A stretch of DNA of 64,000 bases from Monosporascus cannonballus (lineage: Eukaryota; Ascomycota; Sordariomycetes; Xylariales), in assembly GCA_004154925.1 (NCBI GenBank), contig QJNS01000154.1, positions 1-64,000 on the forward strand, given 5' to 3'. Position numbers and translations under genes: made by a program. Numbering within the stretch: position 1 is the first letter of the stretch; each line of letters starts with the position of its first letter. The notes beneath the pieces were generated by a model. It was not told the origin of the DNA. It worked only from the letters and a program-made list of their open reading frames with translations, and did no database searches. Positions 51,944-63,712 of the stretch are shown in pieces.

Positions 51944-52031
51944 GTACAGTTACTTCCATGTCGAATGCTACGCTCTAAGCTATGTGCTAGAAAGGATATC
52001 TACTAGTAGTCCCCTGCGTAGCCTACAACGG

Positions 52032-54003
52032 CTATTTCAAGTATCCTCCCGCCCCTTCCGTCAACTCCACGTGATCATCGGTTATAGTGTCGTTGTACGC
52101 GCTGACGTCGCGGTAGTATAGCCGCATGGGAGCCGAAGTAACGGCGTCACCGCCGGTAAGCCCGCTAAAGGAGAAGACCTGACGTGTTTGTCCAACACCC
52201 GTGCTATAGCTGTTGTCGGCCGGTCTGTAATAATCGGCGGTGCTGTTGCGCCAAGTGCTGAGCACGGAGCCCTGATACTCCGGAGAATAATCTGTGGCGA
52301 ACGCCGCGAGGCCAGTGGGGAAGACAGCATCGCCCATGACCTCGAGGTTCAGGCCTTGGTCGAGCACTGCCCAGAGCGTCAGATTGCCCTCCGGAGCGTA
52401 CATCGCTGAGGTGTTGCAGAACAGCGGGTAGCTGTAGCTAGTCGAGTAGGTTATGCCAGGGCCGATTGCTTCAGCGGAGCCCGTGATGTTGAATGTGTTC
52501 AAGTTCCCGTACCCTTTCGCGTACACGCGGCCGATGTTGGAGTAGCTGAGGGACTGTGACCATTTTGCTGTGCCTTGTCCATGCTGCGTCACGACGATGG
52601 AACTAATGGAGAAGCTGCGCGATACTACGATGTCGTAATCGAGGGTCTCGTTCCCGCCTGAGGAGTTCTGTGTGATACTCTGCGAAAACTCGATGCTGGG
52701 GTTACCCGTAGAAGCGCTCCCCATGATACCAGACGTGATGGATCCCTCATCGTCTAACCATAGGAAGATCTTCCCTGTCACGTACCAAGAACTCTCCGTT
52801 GTCGAGGAAAGGGTGGCGCTCGATGCCCCATCGTCCAGGAGACCCACAACTTTGATGGTGAAAGAATGGGCATTTCCGTTACAGAGAAGCGGCAACCAAG
52901 GGGTGATATCGATCTCTTGCTCCCGGAGGTCAAAAGCTTGAATCCCAACGATGGGACGATGGAGGTGTGGGACTACACCCCCAGTGTATATTACGGGGAA
53001 CGGCCAAGACACGCCAGCAAGTTGACCGTCAATTAAGATCTGGACCTCGCGCCAAGGAGAGTACCCAGGATAGGTGCCATACTCATCCTCGAACGTGTGG
53101 ACAGCGCTCTGGGGCACGTTACTCCACCAAAACTCCTCATAGCCTTGACCCTTGACGTCGACCGAGAACACGGCCCGATTTACGTTTCGCGGGAAGCTGA
53201 CCGTGTTAGTTGCGTTCTGTTCCGGAAACGTGAATTGACTTGGCTCTCCTGCAGAGCCTGTGCGTTCCGTGATGGGAATGATGAGATCAGCAGGTGCTTG
53301 GCGGCCTGCCTGCGCTGGGCCCTTAAAGAATGTTGCCGTGAGAGTCGTATTGAGGATGCCGGTATAAATGTCATTGACAATGTTTTCAAGGTCAAAAATG
53401 ATGATTTGTGGTTCTTTCCAGAGAGAAAGAAAGGGGGTCATGTCTTTGAGCCAAGCCCAGCGAATACCGTAAGGAGTTGGCTCAGCGGTTGAGGTACGCC
53501 ACACTTCGGTGTCGCCCAAGTACATCACACCTGTCCGGTCATATTGGCGACCCTTAACTAGTACCGTAAAGATGATAACCACGTGGTCGAAGTCGCAATC
53601 GGGGGGTGTATAGTTCCCTGGCTACGTGAGTTCTGTGTATAACAGGAAAGGACGCGCCCGACGTACCAACGAATGGATGGCCATAACTGTTAGCGAAAGA
53701 ATGCTCCATCAACACTACCGTGCAAGAAGGTTCGCCGATAACACTAGCGCCATCCTCACCAAGAGTCAGTTCGCTAAACGTCGGCACCGGTTCAGCGACT
53801 TGAAAGCATTCAAGCGGCGGGCTTGTAATGCCAGGGACTGTGCTAGTGGTTGAGGTCGACTCGGTCTCCAAAGCAAGAACTTTATATTTAGCAAATGGGT
53901 GAGACTCGTTTGTGGCCTTTCCACCGACAGCGAGCGGCGGGCACTTCACGTCGGGATGCGCCCAAGCACTCGCAACAAGAGCTACCGCTAGGATTGACCT
54001 CAT
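52032..54003 (-). CDS. Secreted PNGase A-type amidase, two exons: complement(join(52032..53617,53667..54003))
   Basis: Peptide-N4-(N-acetyl-beta-glucosaminyl)asparagine amidase A family; the known members release N-glycans from glycoproteins. The spliced protein is 640 residues. The start at 54003 gives MRSILAVALVASAWA, a signal peptide (about 1-15); in-frame ATGs at 54042 and 54153 would bury it. Conserved blocks follow: PLECFQVAEPVPTFSE, SCTVVLMEHSFANSYG, NYTPPDCDFD (114-123, created by splicing), GDTEVWRTSTAEPTPYGIRW (147 on), FWWSNVP and PWREVQILIDGQLAGVSWPFP. Many N-x-S/T sites fit a secreted glycoprotein. The intron is 49 bp (GTACGT..CAG, with CTCAC near its 3' end), phase 1; unspliced reading hits a stop. 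GC-balanced codons and no RIP-type stops suggest an intact gene. There is no partner gene nearby; both flanks are Copia LTRs. Family call firm, substrate unknown. Confidence 0.92.
53618..53666 (-). other. 49-bp spliceosomal intron of the PNGase gene
   Basis: Minus-strand ends GTACGT and CAG, with ACTCAC shortly before the acceptor as a possible branch site. Its removal joins ..GHPFV to G-NYTPPD.. in the conserved family block. The length is typical of filamentous fungi. Confidence 0.9.
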
Positions 54004-55260
54004 GCTGGCGCTGCATAAGCTATCCAACAGACTAGGAAACATTATCGATGCCGAAGGAAGCCAGGATAGAGACTGCAATTCATGTGTTCGAGTGTGAGGA
54101 ATCAGTATCCAGCGTGGGGGGAGGCGTCTTCCAGACGCGACCTTGCCCTGCAAGGTCGTACCGGATAGAACGGCGGGTATCAGAATGGTTTACATACTCG
54201 CCACACCCGCCCGCAGTCTAAATCTCAACCAGGAGAATCGCGGTTAATAAGCAATTAACGTTGCGGATAACTACCGTAAGTTCTCACCACCCGGATGGAT
54301 AAACAGCCGCAAACAGAAGGTGACGCAACCTCCCACTGCAGATCCGGCAGTATATATGCTCAAGCCACAGGAATGCCACAGGCGTGGCTTAGCCTCCTGA
54401 GGGCTATTTTGCCCCAATCGCCAAGTCCTCTCTTGTACCACACAGTGCATTACTACTTTACCAGCGCATCCTTACACGGCACAGTGAATATATAAGGCTT
54501 TTTGGATGGGTGGTCTCCTAAATAATATAATGACATTAATCAACAAGTGCGCAGCCGCTGCAGACCTCAGAGACGGTGACCCCTCTTCAAGGCTTAGTGG
54601 AAGAGGTGTTAAAGCAGAGATATTCCCTCCACATAAAAGACCATTATTGACTGATACCAATGGTTTGCATTAAAAAGGCTGAATATTCATTGGGTCAATG
54701 TTATGTTACACAGGAAAATGATCATGGTATCGTTCTAGGGGCTAGCCAGACGGAAAAGGTACCTAATGGTGCACATCACGCTCAAGGAGCGACCCCCGCC
54801 TGTGTTGCTTCCTGGGTATAAGAATAGCGCTTGAAATGCTGTCAGAGGAGGCAGAGGCAAGGTATGCTGAGAGATAGAAGCGCCCAGGGATAATAATCGG
54901 CTGAAGCAGGCACAGGCATAAATTCTCACACCGACATTTGCATCGGGTATCCCGGCAAGAAACTTTACCCATACATTTAGGAGACCATCCAAGATTTCGA
55001 ATGCCTTCTGCTATGAAGGGGAGAGGCAGTAGGATAAGCCAGGCGACAGACCACCATCTGCTAACCTGATCATGAGGTCGAAATATGACTACTTCGCTAA
55101 GCATCTGACAGAGTTGGACATAGCCCACCCTTTGCCATGCCTTCCCATACTAGATGAAAGTCTGGAAACCACACTGTGGCGAAATTAACAGTGCAAAGGT
55201 GTTGTCCAAGGTGTCACAGTTAGGCTGATCGCGAGAAAAGGTTGCATAGAGTATAAGAAG
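54004..55260. other. Upstream region of the PNGase gene, no further gene recognised
   Basis: GC-balanced and not RIP-altered. Several short frames (for example a 121-codon minus frame at 54763-55128) show no recognisable family or codon pattern and I do not call them. A minus-strand CATATATACT at about 54349-54358 lies some 350 bp before the start codon and could be a distant TATA element (weak). The region ends at the left LTR of element V. Confidence 0.45.
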
Positions 55261-55399
55261 TGATAATTATCTGACTAGAATTAAGCTTTAGGGAGCTATA
55301 GCTAAGAAGTTCTCTATATACTGTAAACGCGCCGAAATTAGGTTTTTCCGGGGTGTTATAAAGCTTAATAATTAATACAAATACTCTTGTTTTACGATA
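55261..55399 (-). repeat. 3' LTR of element V
   Basis: 139 bp; TGATAATTATCTGACTAG at the start, then CTATATACTGTAAACGCGCC, ending TTTACGATA. It aligns end to end with 51805-51943 and 61192-61330. Confidence 0.9.
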
Positions 55400-55852
55400 T
55401 ACCTCTCAAATAAAAAAATATTCTTTTAAATTTGTTTATTATAATTCTTGTAATTTTTAAAAATTCGTTATAATAGAATATAAAGTAATTAATTAATTTA
55501 ATTAATAAAAAACAGATTGTACGTATATTAAACGTAGAGAAAAAATTATTATTATATTTTTCTCTCTTATTATTATTACGATAACAGATAACAAAATAAT
55601 AAATTTACGTTTTGCATTTTATATTTTTTATATTTTTTTTATTTTTACGCGTTAATTCTTTTCTTATTTTATGTAATAGTTTTATAAGTATTTTAAATAA
55701 AGAAAAAAATTATTATAATATTAACGTTTAAAATAGAATTATTATTAACGTTATTATCGTTATTATTCTTAACAATAAATATTTTTTTTAGTTTTTTATA
55801 TCTATATTAAATACTTTACAAATTATTAAATATATTAATTATTAATTAATAG

Positions 55853-55894
<42 letters not shown>

Positions 55895-55957
55895 TATTAT
55901 TATTATTATCATTATTATCATTATTATTATTATTGTTGTTGTTGTTGTTATTTTTTT
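55853..55957. repeat. Compound AAT/ATT/GTT trinucleotide microsatellite
   Basis: A run of AAT units turns into ATT units with interspersed ATC, then GTT units. The AAT-to-ATT switch makes it self-complementary, so it could fold back. Confidence 0.9.
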
Positions 55958-58269
55958 AAAAAAAAGAAAAGTTAAAAAAAGTTCGTTTCGTAAACTTAGG
56001 TAAATATTACGTATGTTATTTATTTTTATATTTTTTCGATTTTACCTGCGGTAAATTTTATAAATTCAAAATTAAATTTAAATACTTAAATTATTATTTA
56101 AAAAACATGTTCGTTAACTCGTTAAAAATATTTAAATTGAAAATAAATAAATTACATTAAACGATTTAGGATTTATTTTTAACGTCAATGTATATTGTAT
56201 ATATTAACGTAAAATGATCAATTTTTTAAAACTTTTTATTAATTTAATTATTTATTAATTATTTTACTAACGTTTTTAAATATAATTGTATTTTAATTTT
56301 AACTCGTAAAATAAATATTTAAATATTATAATTTTCTTAATTATATACTGTTACGTAAATCAATTAACGCTATTATAACAGTAGTTATTATTATTTATTA
56401 AAGTATTTTTTATATAATTATTTTTCCGAAAAGGACTATTATATAACGTTGAGAAAATTGCTCTATTTTGGAATTATTACTATATAATGCATTTCTATAA
56501 TTAATAATATATATATATAATAAAAATTAATCGATTACTTTATGATTATGTTTAATATATTTATTCTATAAATTAATTAAAAATTTATATAATAAAACAG
56601 TTACATAAGTTATGGTTAAACGAATTATTATTATGAAATATAAAATAGAATTGACAAATTTTTAATGATTTTTAATTAATTTATTTTTTAAATCTTTTTA
56701 TTATAAAAGATAAATGTTATAATTTTTAAAAGTATAAATAATATATAAATATTATTTATTAATGTGAATTAAATAAAATTTTTTCAATATCAAAAATATA
56801 TATTAAAAATAGTAATCTTTTAATATATCTCGCATTATTCGAATATATAAAAACTAATTTGTTTTATTTTAGTTTTTATTTTATACGTTCTTTTTAATTT
56901 TAAAATTAATTCGTTAATTTTATATTAATAAGTTTTAAAAAATAATACATTTTTAATAGAAATATAAAAATAAACGTACGTTTTCTTATTATGAAATAAA
57001 TACGATTTTTTAGAAATATAATAAATTAGAAAATTTATAAAATAAGACAAATTTTCGATATTATAATAAAAGTAAATCTTTAAAGTTGTATAAATTCATT
57101 TAAATCTTATATATATTTTGTTTTTTTATACCGCTTAGAAAAATTTAAATTATTTGAATTTATTTTTTTGCAAACAGTTTGTAAAAAGTTATTTTTATAT
57201 TATATTAGCGAATTTCGAAATTAAGTTTTATATTTATAACTATAAATATTGTACGAAGTTTAATTACGAGTATAATAATATATATGTTTTAATAAATAAA
57301 TTAACTTTTTGAAAATTATTACGTACGTAAATACGTAATTTATAAAGGTTTAATTATATATTTTTTATCGAATTTATATATAAACAATTATTTTAAAGCG
57401 ATTAATATAAAATCTTGGTATATAATGTATATTTCAATTTATATTTCGCATTTTATATAGATATTAAAACTTTGAAAAATATCTTTATTAAAAATATATT
57501 TCGAAAGATACTTTTTAAAATTCTTTTAAACTTTAAGCAATTTAGTTAATTGATTTTATAGTCTTTGAATTTATTAAATATAACGCTTAACTGTTTTAGG
57601 TTTTTTATAATATTTTTATTAAAATTATTGTATAAAAATATATAGGTTTTTATATCTTTATTTTGTTATATATTATAATAACGAAAATAAAGAAATAAAT
57701 GTTTTAAAAGTTCGATTTAAGATTAAATATATTTGGTTATTTTCGTAAATTGCGATAACGTTTATCGAATAAAAATTACTATCTTTATTATTATTATAAT
57801 TATTTTATTTTCATAATTTTTCGTTTTTGCAATAAATATTTCCAATTCATTTCTTTTATTTATTATAACTTCGAATTTAACTTTAAATATAAGCAAATAA
57901 ACTAATTTATCTATAGGTTTCGTTAAATACATTTTTCGAAAAGGTTTTTTCGTACTTTTTCTTTAATAAACTTACGAATATTCCGTAAGTTCGTTAATTT
58001 TATTAACTGATTAAATTTTAACTTTAAAAAATAATTATACCTTATTTTAAGCGTTTTTTTAATTTTCTTTTCCTAATTAAAAATATTTTTAAAAGTTAAA
58101 AATCTACGATTAATTTTTATTTTATCCGTAAATCGTTTTATTCTTAACTTTAATTTTTACTTAATTATTTATTAAGTTTTTTAATTTAGAAATTATATTT
58201 TTTACTTATAAAGCATATAAAAAAATATTTTTTAACTAGATTTTCGAATATACAAAAACTTAATATAAA

Positions 58270-58480
58270 TTTTCGGCTCATAATTAAGGTAAACCTCTTT
58301 TTTATTTTCAGTAAATAAAAGGATTTTTATTAAATATAATATTACGTGTAATAATAACTTTTTTAAATTTAGATAGTTATATTTAGTAAATGTTACAAAG
58401 TCGGTACCTTATTAAATATCCGATATAAGTTTTCGATTTTACTTTTTATAGTCGGATTTCCTTTTCGTATTTTATTAATT
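58270..58480 (-). pseudogene. pol: Copia pol relic of element V
   Basis: The minus frame reads KSKTYIGYLIRYRLCNIY and then LSKFKKVIITRNIIFNKN. This matches the fungal Ty1/Copia stretch R..IGYLVGY.....IYR.W.P...KVI.TRDVIFNE between integrase and RT. The pattern separates this element from the gypsy elements in the rest of the window. Stops at former Trp and Arg codons. Confidence 0.72.
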
Positions 58481-61191
58481 AATACATTTATACGGTATAT
58501 ATAAAAATCTATAATTAATTAAGCATAAATTTTATAATAATTACATTAATTCTAGTAAACTTGTATTAACGAAAATGCTATTTGAATTAATAAATCAAAA
58601 TTGAATTAAATATTTAATTAATTATAAACGTATTTCGAGTTTATATTATATCATTACGTTATTACTTTTATTATTTTAACGTAAAAGTATCTTGGAAAAT
58701 TTATTTTCAGTGTTGTTTAAAAGTTTTGGTTTTTAAGTTTTGGTTTATTTCATTATTTTTTATAAATCTTTTAATATGTAAAAACAAATTTCGAATTTAA
58801 TTTCTTTTTCGATATATTATATTTAATAAGTTGGAAATCCGTTTATTATAAATGTTTTAATATTAATATTTTATTTAATTTTGTATATAAAGATTTTTTA
58901 TTATTGATATATTTAATATTTAAAATACTTAATACTTTAAAATATTATAATTTAAAACTAATTTATAATTAATAATACTAAAGATTCTATTATATTTATT
59001 TTTAATTATTTAAAAATATTTAAAGTTATTATAATTTATACAATAATACAAATGGTTTTACTTAATTTATCAAAATAATTAAAAGGTTCGGTTTTTAAAT
59101 ATGCGTTGTAAATCTTTTAAAAATGTCTGTATAAATATAAATTTTATATTTTAATTGCGTCGTCCTTTTTATAACGACGTTTGTAACATTTTTAGAACAC
59201 TATTTTCATTTTATAAATTTTAAAAATTTAAATTTTAAGTATTAAAAAAAGTCATAAAGATACAAATAATATTTCAACAGGCTTTATAGTTTCCTTTACA
59301 TTTTTAAATTAATCGTCGAATATATTAATATTTTTACTAGGTTTTATAATATTATTAATACGATATTCGATTAAAAAACAATAATTTATGTTTAAAAACT
59401 TAAATTGTGTATTTATTTAATTTTTATAAAAATAGTATTTTTGTTAATTCTTTTCGTTTTAGAAGAATCAATTTAAATCGTAATATTAACATTTAATTTC
59501 ACAAGATAAAATTTTTTAAAACGATATTAACGTAAAAACTCTTAAATATTATTGTATTTTTAAAGATAAAATTCTCTTTTAGCTTAGTTAAAATTCCAAG
59601 TAAACTATTATTAACTTTTTTTTGTATTATTAATCGATAATAAAAGAAATTTCGTTCGAAATTTTTTATTTTATAATGTTAAATATAAAGACATCAAAAA
59701 CGAATAAGCTTTTAAAGCTTATCAAATATTATGCCTTATAATTATTAATTAAAATAAATAATGATATAAATTTTGAAAAAAATTTAAAAGCATTAAAAAT
59801 ACATAAATCGATAAAAGTTGTAATAATGTATTTAAATTATGTATAAATATTAGGCTTTAATGTTTTTTAATTTTTCGAATAAATCTTTTAATTTAGAATA
59901 TTTGTAAAATTATTACAATTTTTTATTTATTTTACTTCAATAATATATGAAATTTCTCTAAAATCTTTTAATTAAAATAGCAGATCTTTCGAATAAATAT
60001 TTTCGTAATAGCAAAACGCACATTAATATAATTATTAGGCTTTTACAAGTAAACTTTATTTAAAATAGTTGAATAAAAATATTTATTCCTTTTAGGCTTT
60101 TTTAACGTATTAATATATATGTTAAATTATAATAACATTTTTTAAGTTATAATATCTTTAGCAATGTTATAAAAATCTTTAACTTTTTGATTTTAACTGT
60201 TATTTGATTCTCGTAATATATAGTTAAAAATTAAAATTAAATTTTTTTAAGGTTATTATAAGTTTATTAAAAAAACCCATCTCGAATAAAGTTAATAAAC
60301 TTTTTTATTTTTAATCTAATATAAGTCATTTTATCATAATAATTAAAAAACTTTTATTACGAATAACCCTTTAATTTTTTAAAATATTCTACGTTTTTAT
60401 TTTAATATAAGCAGTAAGTTATATTTTATGTTATAAATTAAGCTTTATATAATTTATTTTAATTAAACGTAAATTTTTACGATGTTTTTCGAATATTATT
60501 ATAATCGACTTTAACTAAAACGAAACAAATTAATTTTTTAATTCTTTAAGTAAATTTGGAATTGTAAATTTATAAATACTTAAAATAAATTAAACGTTTT
60601 TAAAAATTTGGTGTTTTATCGTTATATTAATTTATATATAAATATTAATAAATTTGGTATTAATTTTAAAACCCTTTAGTAATTTTTCTTTGTTATTTTT
60701 TGCGAAACGTTTAAATTATTTGTTATATTTGCTTTTAAATTTTTTAATACATAATTCTCTAAGATTTTATAGAAAAAAGCGGTATTAAACGAGATTTATA
60801 CGGGAATTTTGCTACTTAACTAAGGCTTTAATATATTAAATTTTTATTTAAGTGTTAATTTACGCAACATATTTTTCAAACGAAAAAAACTTCCGAAAGC
60901 TCGTAAAATAGTTTACTTTAAAAATATTAAAGTTTATAAAATATTAAATATTATAACAAAACCGTTAAAACGTAAAAAGAAAATTTAATTTAATGAATTA
61001 AATTAATTACTAAAATTTATATTTTCAAAAAGAGAATTACTAAATATATTAAGTAATAATAATATGTATTAAATTAATAAATAAAAAGTTACGATTAATT
61101 TAACCGTAATTATTTTATCTAATTGAAACACTTAGTTTATAATTGTTATAATTAGGTTAATTACGAAATAAAATTATATAATTATAATATA

Positions 61192-61330
61192 TAATAAGTA
61201 TTTAATTAAAATTAAAATTTAAAGAATCATAATTACGGAACTTTTTATATACTGTAAATGCGCCGGAATTCGGGTTTTCCGGGGTGCTGTGGAGCTTGAT
61301 AACTAATACAGATACCCCTATTCCACGACA
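61192..61330 (-). repeat. 5' LTR of element V
   Basis: 139 bp. The left 60 bases are RIP-altered, the right 70 (CGCCGGAATTCGGGTTTTCC..TTCCACGACA) are not. Partner of 55261-55399. Confidence 0.9.
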
Positions 61331-63712
61331 AAAGATAAATATACAAATGGCAGGAAAGGATAAATGAAAGGACCTATTAGTAACTGGTTAGTAAGTGAAT
61401 ATGCGTGATATACTAGAAGCTTTGTAGTGAAGATATTAATTCCTCAGAAGAAACAGGAATTTCTTTCAGCCTCAGCCTCAGATCAAACAAGATTTATTCA
61501 TATGAAAAGGGAAATTATGTCGCTGTGAGATGGGCTTGAACACCGCACCTCGGAGTGATGTGGCACTTACATTTCTGGATCTCGGAGACTGAGGGCTCCC
61601 GACATGAGCCGTCCGGCCAGTTGTTGCAAGTCATCGAGGTATCTGTCTACTCGTATTGGCGTGGAGTCTCATGCCGGGATGCTGGAAGGCGTATCATGCT
61701 TAGTGCGAGCTATGTCGTCGACATCCCGTTCTGTCGTCCTGGTTGGCGCACGATGTCCATCGCCAGGGACGATGGGAGATGATGCGGCACTAGACGCTCT
61801 GGGTTATATATAAATGCGTTCCTACATCTACAGGAAAATCGAAGGGAGGAGATAGCATACACCGGATCTCAGCATCTGTAACAGTTAAAGTCATGGGTAT
61901 CTATATGATGGCACCCATGGCAGCATTCAGGGCCTGAACTCAGGGTTTTATGTCGAGATTTGAAGATTATCAGAGCCACCACAAGAATTACTGAGCAACA
62001 CGCATGTCTAAACCAGTTCAACACGTTAAATTTACTAAAAGTGTAAGAACTGACTGCACTCACATGCCTTTTTGCTATATCGTACGATGTCTTCCCTATT
62101 TCAAACATCGGCCTTTATTCCATCGGTTGCCACCAATTATCAACGACAAGAAAGCAAGTAAATTGCCGCCCTCTTCTTTACCACTACGTCCTTCGTATCT
62201 TATTAGGTATAATATCGGCTGGGAGCATTTAATTCTAGAGTGACAGTGCATATTCTCCCTACGAGACTCTAACATCACACATTGACGCTTTTGTAACTAA
62301 AGGGATAGGTATTATCAGATTAACCCCATAAGGTCCAGCTAAAATAATGGAGGTAACGATACCTCTTTGAATACATAGAAATACAGCTGTAGCTGTGAGA
62401 AAGCGATACCAGAGGTGGCGGTAGGTAGTCTTGACTGGGGGCTGGTCTATTGGGGGCTGACCGAAGCTCTTGATCTGCTAAGTACAGACCCTTTGTTTTC
62501 ACACTCCCAATGCGTTGCGTTCTAGGATATGGATAAATACCAGTTTCATAGCGGGCTACCGTTGACCATAGCCCGCTGGAAACAAAACCTTGGGATGTGA
62601 ATTTCTGCTACGAGTCAGGGCTCTAAGCGTAGTTTGCCAACTTTGAAACCTATGGGCCAAATACCAATGCTCCCATCACTCTGGACCTTTGTTGTCCAGT
62701 CTATCCTGAATGCCATAATGCGACCCGACATGCCGAGGTTTGAAGATGTGTCTTAAATTTGAATAGTCGAAAGTCGGGTTTGTTGTTTGCGAGCCTCAGG
62801 GACCCTCACCAACCACCTACGAGCGCACCATGTCTCATACATCATTTGGCGAAGTGGGCGATTGTGAACTCAGCCAAGCAGAGGCTGGTGAACGCCCACA
62901 CTTCAATTACCTCATTTACTATGCTTCGACCTTCGAGCTGAGCGGCAGTGCTGTGGAAGAAAGAGTCCAGCTTGTACTATAATTGAATATCCGCTATGAA
63001 ATCACTCGTGAGCTATGTTATGGACGTACGTGAACCTGTCCGCGCCTGGAGAGAATTGCGGGAGCATGATTGGTTTCGGGAAGACGGAGAGCCCGACCCC
63101 CGGAGTGGTGCCAAGAACCGGTACCTACCTAAGCAGCGAGTAAGCCCGGGTGTCTGGCGCTTCCACCACCTAGGCCATGAATAAATACTCCAACCGGCAC
63201 CGGGCCGGAATTGACACGCATAAGAGTGAGAGGGGGATGAATGGAATTCCTCTACGTGGAGAGGGAATCTTCAACGCTAACTGTCTGACATGAGAGGCGT
63301 TGGCTGGTCAGAGCGTTGGCTAGTCTAATTATTAGGCGCTTCTCGTAACCCATTTCCGCGCCCAGCAGCCAAGAGAAATCGAAATACGAAGACCAATTAC
63401 CCAGGAATGGGATCTATCCACTTCGGAATCCTCCGCGTTTAAAAAAGCGTTGCAGACGGGCCATGGAGGGTGGGAGGTCGTGGATACAATCATTCTGGCA
63501 CCTTACTGTTAAACCTTGGTAGAATGATATAATGGATAAGCCATTTAAGTCTATCTACTTCAGAACCTTTCTTTTACTTAATATGCCAATAAACAAGCAA
63601 ATCGACAATATCAATAAGTTCTTTTGAGGCATTTGGATGATAATTTACAATGTTTCTAAACATTTGCATCAGAATACGTTACCCTGGAGCAGTGTCAAGG
63701 TAGGTGTGTCAA
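61331..63712. other. GC-balanced island, no gene recognised
   Basis: Composition is normal with no RIP signature. Short frames of 60-79 codons occur on both strands (for example plus 62759-62941 and 62996-63184) and some look protein-like, but none has a recognisable domain or a convincing intron chain. They could be decayed gene fragments. A dispersed-repeat segment lies at about 62361-62460. Confidence 0.45.
62361..62460. repeat. Dispersed repeat, copy 2 (with 23150-23245)
   Basis: GAATACATAGAAATACAGCT..GTAGCTGTGAGAAAGCGATA, matching the copy near 23.2 kb in the same orientation with a few substitutions. Neither copy is AT-shifted. Confidence 0.65.

Larger units (their letters stand above)
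55261..61330 (-). mobile_element. Element V: RIP-degraded Ty1/Copia retrotransposon
   Basis: LTRs of exactly 139 bp (55261-55399 and 61192-61330). Total 6070 bp. The flanking 5-mers AGAAG and AAAGA differ only at G/A positions, so a TSD is possible but unproven. The minus-strand pol relic near 58300-58450 fits the fungal Copia region after the integrase core. The element reads right to left, so its 3' LTR is at 55261. The LTR end at 61330 is nearly unmutated while the interior is extremely AT-rich. Confidence 0.85.

Noticed and set aside
53097..53492. 131-codon plus-strand frame opposite the PNGase gene
   Set aside because: Shadow of the real minus-strand exon, whose family motifs are clear.
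53618..53666. A frameshift breaking the PNGase gene
   Set aside because: The gap has GT..AG ends and intron-like length, and splicing restores the conserved family block, so it is an intron rather than a mutation.
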